The notes beneath the pieces were generated by a model. The model had not been told where the DNA came from, ran no database searches, and was given only the letters and a program-made list of their open reading frames with translations. Of a stretch of 64,000 nucleotides of DNA, positions 60,199 through 64,000 are shown one piece after another (the first letter of the stretch is position 1; every line of letters starts with the position of its first letter). The stretch covers positions 111,423-175,422 of the forward strand of contig JBBAFU010000005.1 of NCBI GenBank assembly GCA_041655275.1. The letters run 5' to 3'. The stretch is from JAJYRX01 sp041655275. GTDB lineage: Bacteria > Pseudomonadota > Gammaproteobacteria > Burkholderiales > Burkholderiaceae_B. The translations under genes were made by a program, and so were the position numbers.

Positions 60199-60455
60199 TT
60201 GAGAAAATCCGGCCAGATCACATTGGCTGTCAAACCGTTGTTAAATTGCTACAAAATCAAGGGAAATCCCCGATTTGGGCGGCCATACCCTTGCATCTGC
60301 CCGGCGAACAGGCAAAATTTTGTGTAGTATGCGTGGTTCTCGCAGGACACCCACCACTGAAACGGGCGTTTTGTACCCAGACAGTGTTAATATGTGCTGC
60401 ATTCAGCGTCGTGCTTGCTTGTGTTGGCTTTACGATACACGGCGGGGTGGCGAAA

Positions 60456-60485
60456 TTGACAGCGGAATTGGCGAACGCCTATTCT
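60456..60485 (+). promoter_or_regulatory. Probable promoter of the S-layer-like gene
   Basis: TTGACA (60456-60461) and TATTCT (60480-60485) are 18 nt apart, about 70 nt before the start codon. The 60199-60555 gap otherwise contains no gene; it is moderately AT-rich, as expected for a strong promoter region of an abundant protein. Confidence 0.45.
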
Positions 60486-60555
60486 ACCTTCCTGAACAAC
60501 GCGTATTGATTGTCGTATCTTGCTGAATCCAGCACATAACGAAAGGGAAATAAAC

Positions 60556-63500
60556 ATGGCAAATCCGTACTTTAATGCTGCCTACTACCTTGCAAACAAC
60601 GCCGATGTGTTTGCTGCGGGAGTGGATGCAGAAACGCACTACCGTGACTTCGGTGCCAGCGAGGCCTACGTGAACGGCGCCGCAAGCCGCACACCGGCAC
60701 CGTGGTTCGATATTCAGTACTATCTGAACAATAACCCGGACGTTGCTGCTGCTGTTATAGGCAATGTGGCAGGTGCGTTCGATCACTTCACGACGCATGG
60801 CATTGCGGAAGGCCGTGCCCCCTCAGCCAACTATCAGCTCAACGCTGCCAAGCTGGGCGCATATGCCGCCGCCAATAGCGATCTGATGGATGCCTTCGGC
60901 ATTACGGATCCTAATAATCTGACAGCCGAGCAGCAGACGCAACTGGCTCAGCACTATTATCAGTACGGCTGGGATGAAGGTCGCCCCGGTGATCCCGGCT
61001 TTGGCGGTGAGCACACGCTGACGGTGGATCCGGATAATGTCCAGATGTCGGATCTGGGTGGCGTCGTAGACGCTCCTCTGGGCCGTGATAAGGCTACCGG
61101 CCTGATTTCGCAGGAAACGCTGAACTCGGATGACGTCATTCAGGGCGGCGCCGGCCACGACGTGCTGAATGCGCAGCTGAATGGCATCGATACCCTGGGC
61201 GGTACGCTCGAGCCGACCATCAATGGTGTGGAGGAGTACAATTTCACCGTGGCTCGGGAGACTTGGGAAGGTGAGCTCAGCCTGCACCGTGCCAGTGGTT
61301 ATGAAAGCATCAATAACGTTGGTTCTCGTGGTGATCTGGATATCTGGGATGTGAGCGCTGAGGGCGGTGCGCCCGTTCTTGGTCTATCGGATGTGCGTGG
61401 TCACACATACATCACCTATAACGACGATACGGATCAGATCGAAACGCAGAATGTGACGGCGGACAAGGTTGGCCGTGTTGATGATGTTGTGCGTCTTGAT
61501 GTTGATAATGAAGACGGTAATCTGGATATCGAGACACTGAACCTAAGTGTTTCGCGCGGCGTTTACCTGAACCTGGCATATGCAGCGGGTCGTATTGAAA
61601 ACCTGAATGTCCAGGGTACTGATGCTGCAGAACTTCACAACCGCTTTGATTTCGCCAATCTGGTAAATCTGGATGGCGGCAATCATGACGGTGGTCTGAC
61701 CATTGATGTATCGGGTAGCACAGTTCTTGAGTCTGTAATCACAGGGGCTGGTGACGACGACGTGACGGTCCATCGCGCTGCTGTCGTCGAAGGCTTCAGC
61801 GCAGCGATGGGTGACGGTGAGGACACGCTGGCTATCCGTCATGTACATAATCATAATCATGTTAATGGTCTGGACTTCAGTGCCGGTGTAAGCGGTGTCG
61901 AGCATCTGGCGTTTACCGGCTGGTTGAATCTTGGTGGTGACGCCACACTTGATCTGAGTGGCGTGAATAACGATCTGCAAAGCTTGGATTTCTACCGTGA
62001 CTTTAATGGTGGCACGAGCAACGTGCTGACTATTGCGAGTTCGCCTGTAGAGGACCTGACTATCAATGGCCAGCGGGATATCAATGGCCTGCGTCTCGAC
62101 GCTGCAGATCTGGTGAACCTGGATATCAATATTCTGGGTGAGCATCTTGATCTTGAGCTTTATGATCTCAACGCCGGCAAGCTAGAAAGTCTCGAGCTGA
62201 ATCAGTTGACCGGCAAGTGGGGTTATATCAACGCAGAGCTCACCAGCGATGCGGACCATGACCTCTCTTCCCTGGAAACCGTAGAGGTATCTGCCGACGG
62301 CGATGCCTATATCTGGTTTAACGGTATGGCTGCAGAGTCTGACTTCGATGCTCTGAGGGAAATTGGCGTGCACGCCAACCAGCGCGACGCGCATCTGGAT
62401 ATCGATGGCAACTTGTCTGGTTTGCGTGCTGATGTTAACGCTGCGCAGGCGGCGGTTGTTACCGCGGTGACAGCGCGGGATGCGGATGCGGCGGCGCTTG
62501 CTACTGCTACGACGGCCCTCGCTACGGCCGAGACCGCACGTGACGCGGCCGTGACTGATTTGGCGAATGCGGAAGCAGCATTCAATGCTGCAAGTGCAGC
62601 TTTGACTGATGCACAAGACCTGATCGCATTGGCTGACTGGACGGTTCCAACGTTTAATGGTTGGGGTGGGTCTAGCGAGGCACGCGGGAATCAGAACCAC
62701 AACAACTACGCCAACTATATAAATAGTATTAATGAATGGCCTACTGGTCTGAAGCAGGCGCTTATCGACGCGTTGCCGTCAGGCACTTCGTTCGATAGTT
62801 TTTCTGAGCGAAATGCTTGGCGGGACGCGGGTGGGAGTGCGGAGGCGGTATTCAATAGCTATTTTGATATGGCAACATTGATTGCAAACGAAGCTGCTGC
62901 AGACACATGGTTGAATGACCCTGTAACGGGAGCAATTGCCGTTGAGGCGGCTGCTCAAATTGCTTACAGCAGCGCGCATACCACGTGGGTGAATGCCGAT
63001 GCGGCAGCCGATGCCTCACAAGCCGCGCTTGACCAGGCATGGGTTGATCTGGCCGATGCCCAGCAAGCCTTAGCGGATGCTGCTGGTGGTTATATCAGTC
63101 TCGAAACAGTGTTGGTTGATTCGACGGAAGGAGATGCCGATGCACATATTTACGATGCGCATGGCAACTTCACACTGAATGTTTCTGCTGCTGTTGATGC
63201 AGATGTTGAGCTCTACAATACTGGCGCAGTTGAAGTGAATGTAGAGGCTGGTGAAGAGGCATATGTTGATATTGACAATGGCAACGATGCGTTGACCAAC
63301 GTGACGATTGCTGCAGATGAGGCGAAGGTATATCTTTGGGATAGCCTTGCAAGCTTCGAAACGCTCGATTTGACCGGTGTTATAACGAAGTTTGACGTGG
63401 ACGCGGAACATGCAGAATATGCTAGCGGCGCGATCGTAACCTATCTGATTGGCGGTTCTGATGGCGAGTTCGAGGCGGAGTATGGCGCTGGCGGTGCAAC

Positions 63501-63786
63501 CCATGGTGTCACGCGTGAAATCTTCAAGTTCAGCGCTGAGTTTGGTATTGGTGAAAGCGTGGTGATTGAGAACTTCTGGATGGGTGATACCCTTTCCGAA
63601 GGTAATCGTGACATTATCGACCTGCGCGACTTTGGCTTTGATGTGTCCGATCTGTCGGTAACCTCCAACCCCCTTGGTGATGTATTTATCAGCGATCTTG
63701 GTGGAAATTGGGAGATCGAGTTGGCAGGCGCCCTGACGGGTGCACACGACACCACCGACTTCATTGTTGCCAACCTCTTGCTGTAA
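60556..63786 (+). CDS. S-layer/RTX-like surface protein, probable type I secretion substrate
   Basis: This 1076-residue protein is acidic, rich in Asp, Asn, Gly and Ala, and has no cysteine and no N-terminal signal peptide. Residues 5-45, 49-90 and about 95-145 hold three copies of a YLxxNPDV-HYxxxGxxEGR-type module. Next come a single RTX-like GGAGHDVL (near 200) and a long beta-rich stretch. An Ala-rich coiled-coil insertion (about 625-845) follows. The end is RTX-like: DIIDLRDFGFDVSDLSV and FIVANLLL. All of this fits a protein exported by type I secretion. The ATG at 60556 has GGGA 9 nt upstream. It could be an adhesin rather than a true S-layer. Confidence 0.85.
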   Translation: MANPYFNAAYYLANNADVFAAGVDAETHYRDFGASEAYVNGAASRTPAPWFDIQYYLNNNPDVAAAVIGNVAGAFDHFTTHGIAEGRAPSANYQLNAAKLGAYAAANSDLMDAFGITDPNNLTAEQQTQLAQHYYQYGWDEGRPGDPGFGGEHTLTVDPDNVQMSDLGGVVDAPLGRDKATGLISQETLNSDDVIQGGAGHDVLNAQLNGIDTLGGTLEPTINGVEEYNFTVARETWEGELSLHRASGYESINNVGSRGDLDIWDVSAEGGAPVLGLSDVRGHTYITYNDDTDQIETQNVTADKVGRVDDVVRLDVDNEDGNLDIETLNLSVSRGVYLNLAYAAGRIENLNVQGTDAAELHNRFDFANLVNLDGGNHDGGLTIDVSGSTVLESVITGAGDDDVTVHRAAVVEGFSAAMGDGEDTLAIRHVHNHNHVNGLDFSAGVSGVEHLAFTGWLNLGGDATLDLSGVNNDLQSLDFYRDFNGGTSNVLTIASSPVEDLTINGQRDINGLRLDAADLVNLDINILGEHLDLELYDLNAGKLESLELNQLTGKWGYINAELTSDADHDLSSLETVEVSADGDAYIWFNGMAAESDFDALREIGVHANQRDAHLDIDGNLSGLRADVNAAQAAVVTAVTARDADAAALATATTALATAETARDAAVTDLANAEAAFNAASAALTDAQDLIALADWTVPTFNGWGGSSEARGNQNHNNYANYINSINEWPTGLKQALIDALPSGTSFDSFSERNAWRDAGGSAEAVFNSYFDMATLIANEAAADTWLNDPVTGAIAVEAAAQIAYSSAHTTWVNADAAADASQAALDQAWVDLADAQQALADAAGGYISLETVLVDSTEGDADAHIYDAHGNFTLNVSAAVDADVELYNTGAVEVNVEAGEEAYVDIDNGNDALTNVTIAADEAKVYLWDSLASFETLDLTGVITKFDVDAEHAEYASGAIVTYLIGGSDGEFEAEYGAGGATHGVTREIFKFSAEFGIGESVVIENFWMGDTLSEGNRDIIDLRDFGFDVSDLSVTSNPLGDVFISDLGGNWEIELAGALTGAHDTTDFIVANLLL

Positions 63787-63808
63787 ACACCTAGTAGGTC
63801 TTTAGCTT

Positions 63809-63840
63809 GTGAAAAAGGGAGCTTCGGCTCCCTTATTCAC
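63809..63840 (+). terminator. Strong terminator after the S-layer-like gene
   Basis: GGGAGC-TTCG-GCTCCC (63817-63832) is a perfect stem with a TTCG tetraloop, extended by AA/TT and further by GTGAA and TTCAC pairing. It lies 30 nt after the stop codon. Confidence 0.85.
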
Positions 63841-63916
63841 TTGTGGTGACCACGTTGCATGTAGGAGCGCCAGTGGGAGTATCCGTGTTTTTGTGGGCGA
63901 GGCGGTTGAACAACTT

Positions 63917-64000
63917 TACCCTCTGGCCTGCGTGAAGCGGTCGCCGAACATGATGGCAAACTGATTCATGGCTGACTTCCAGTCGAATGCAGCTCGCACC
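63917..64000 (-). CDS. IS256-family transposase, C-terminal end (5' part outside window)
   Basis: The minus strand encodes VRAAFDWKSAMNQFAIMFGD followed by RFTQARG and a stop. The segment W-SAMNQFAIMFGDRF is the typical C-terminus of IS256-type (mutator-like DDE) transposases. The rest lies beyond the window. The element's end probably falls in the 63841-63916 stretch that follows the stop, but its inverted repeat cannot be proved without the other end. Confidence 0.75.

Noticed and set aside
62457..63085. Ala-rich repeat region considered as a DNA tandem repeat
   Set aside because: The similarity is at protein level (heptad-like Ala/Asp pattern); no regular DNA unit length was seen.

Overview
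The window is GC-rich, gene-dense bacterial DNA. The gene families point to a betaproteobacterium of the order Burkholderiales, most likely Alcaligenaceae: a solitary Bug/TctC binding protein, many SDR and acyl-CoA enzymes, a complete dTDP-rhamnose set, and a mini-ykkC riboswitch ahead of sugE. This placement is inferred from gene content; no rRNA or marker gene is present. No tRNA, rRNA or CRISPR array was seen.

Layout. (1) 1-3068: end of a peptide ABC transporter operon and a LysE exporter. (2) 3266-8861: a small catabolic regulon. It holds a Bug binding protein, an SMP-30-type lactonase, an SDR, a ThDP enzyme and a LacI-type repressor. Two nearly identical operators sit in two promoters of the same architecture. 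(3) 9000-12610: a tautomerase-MFS-SDR operon and a divergent class I glutamine amidotransferase. (4) 12819-23369: a long operon with an M20 amidohydrolase, an HpaB-type flavin monooxygenase, GntR, a PotDABC-type ABC importer, a flavin reductase, DUF1028, a HutI-type imidazolone amidohydrolase and a GST. Together these look like a pathway that oxidises and opens a nitrogen heterocycle, possibly an imidazole. (5) 23212-30601: an O-antigen-ligase-like protein, rfbB and a complete type I secretion operon. (6) 30722-51617: an acyl-CoA catabolic island. It contains livGFHM with a separate binding protein, three acyl-CoA dehydrogenases, two acyl-CoA ligases, hydratase, 3-hydroxyacyl-CoA dehydrogenase, thiolase, an old-yellow-enzyme, SDRs, a racemase-like protein and a TetR regulator. 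Three promoters share one operator-like element. (7) 51618-54997: an accessory patch made of gene debris. It holds a DprA-like plus phosphoribosyltransferase pair, a truncated HicB, antitoxin remnants, and two copies (one broken) of a guanidine-II riboswitch-sugE unit. (8) 54998-63840: rfbC, rfbA, rfbD, a WecA-like transferase, a second TolC-like exporter, and a cysteine-free 1076-residue S-layer/RTX-like protein. (9) 63917-64000: the 3' end of an IS256-family transposase.

How it fits together. The type I secretion operon, the second TolC homologue, the large secreted protein and the rhamnose/O-antigen genes resemble the parts of a lipopolysaccharide-anchored S-layer system, as known in Caulobacter. 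Regions 2, 4 and 6 are three separately regulated catabolic modules, each with its own uptake component and local regulator. The accessory patch in region 7 is the best place to look for an undescribed system: a compact DprA-like/PRTase operon lying between two copies of a partly duplicated riboswitch-sugE segment.
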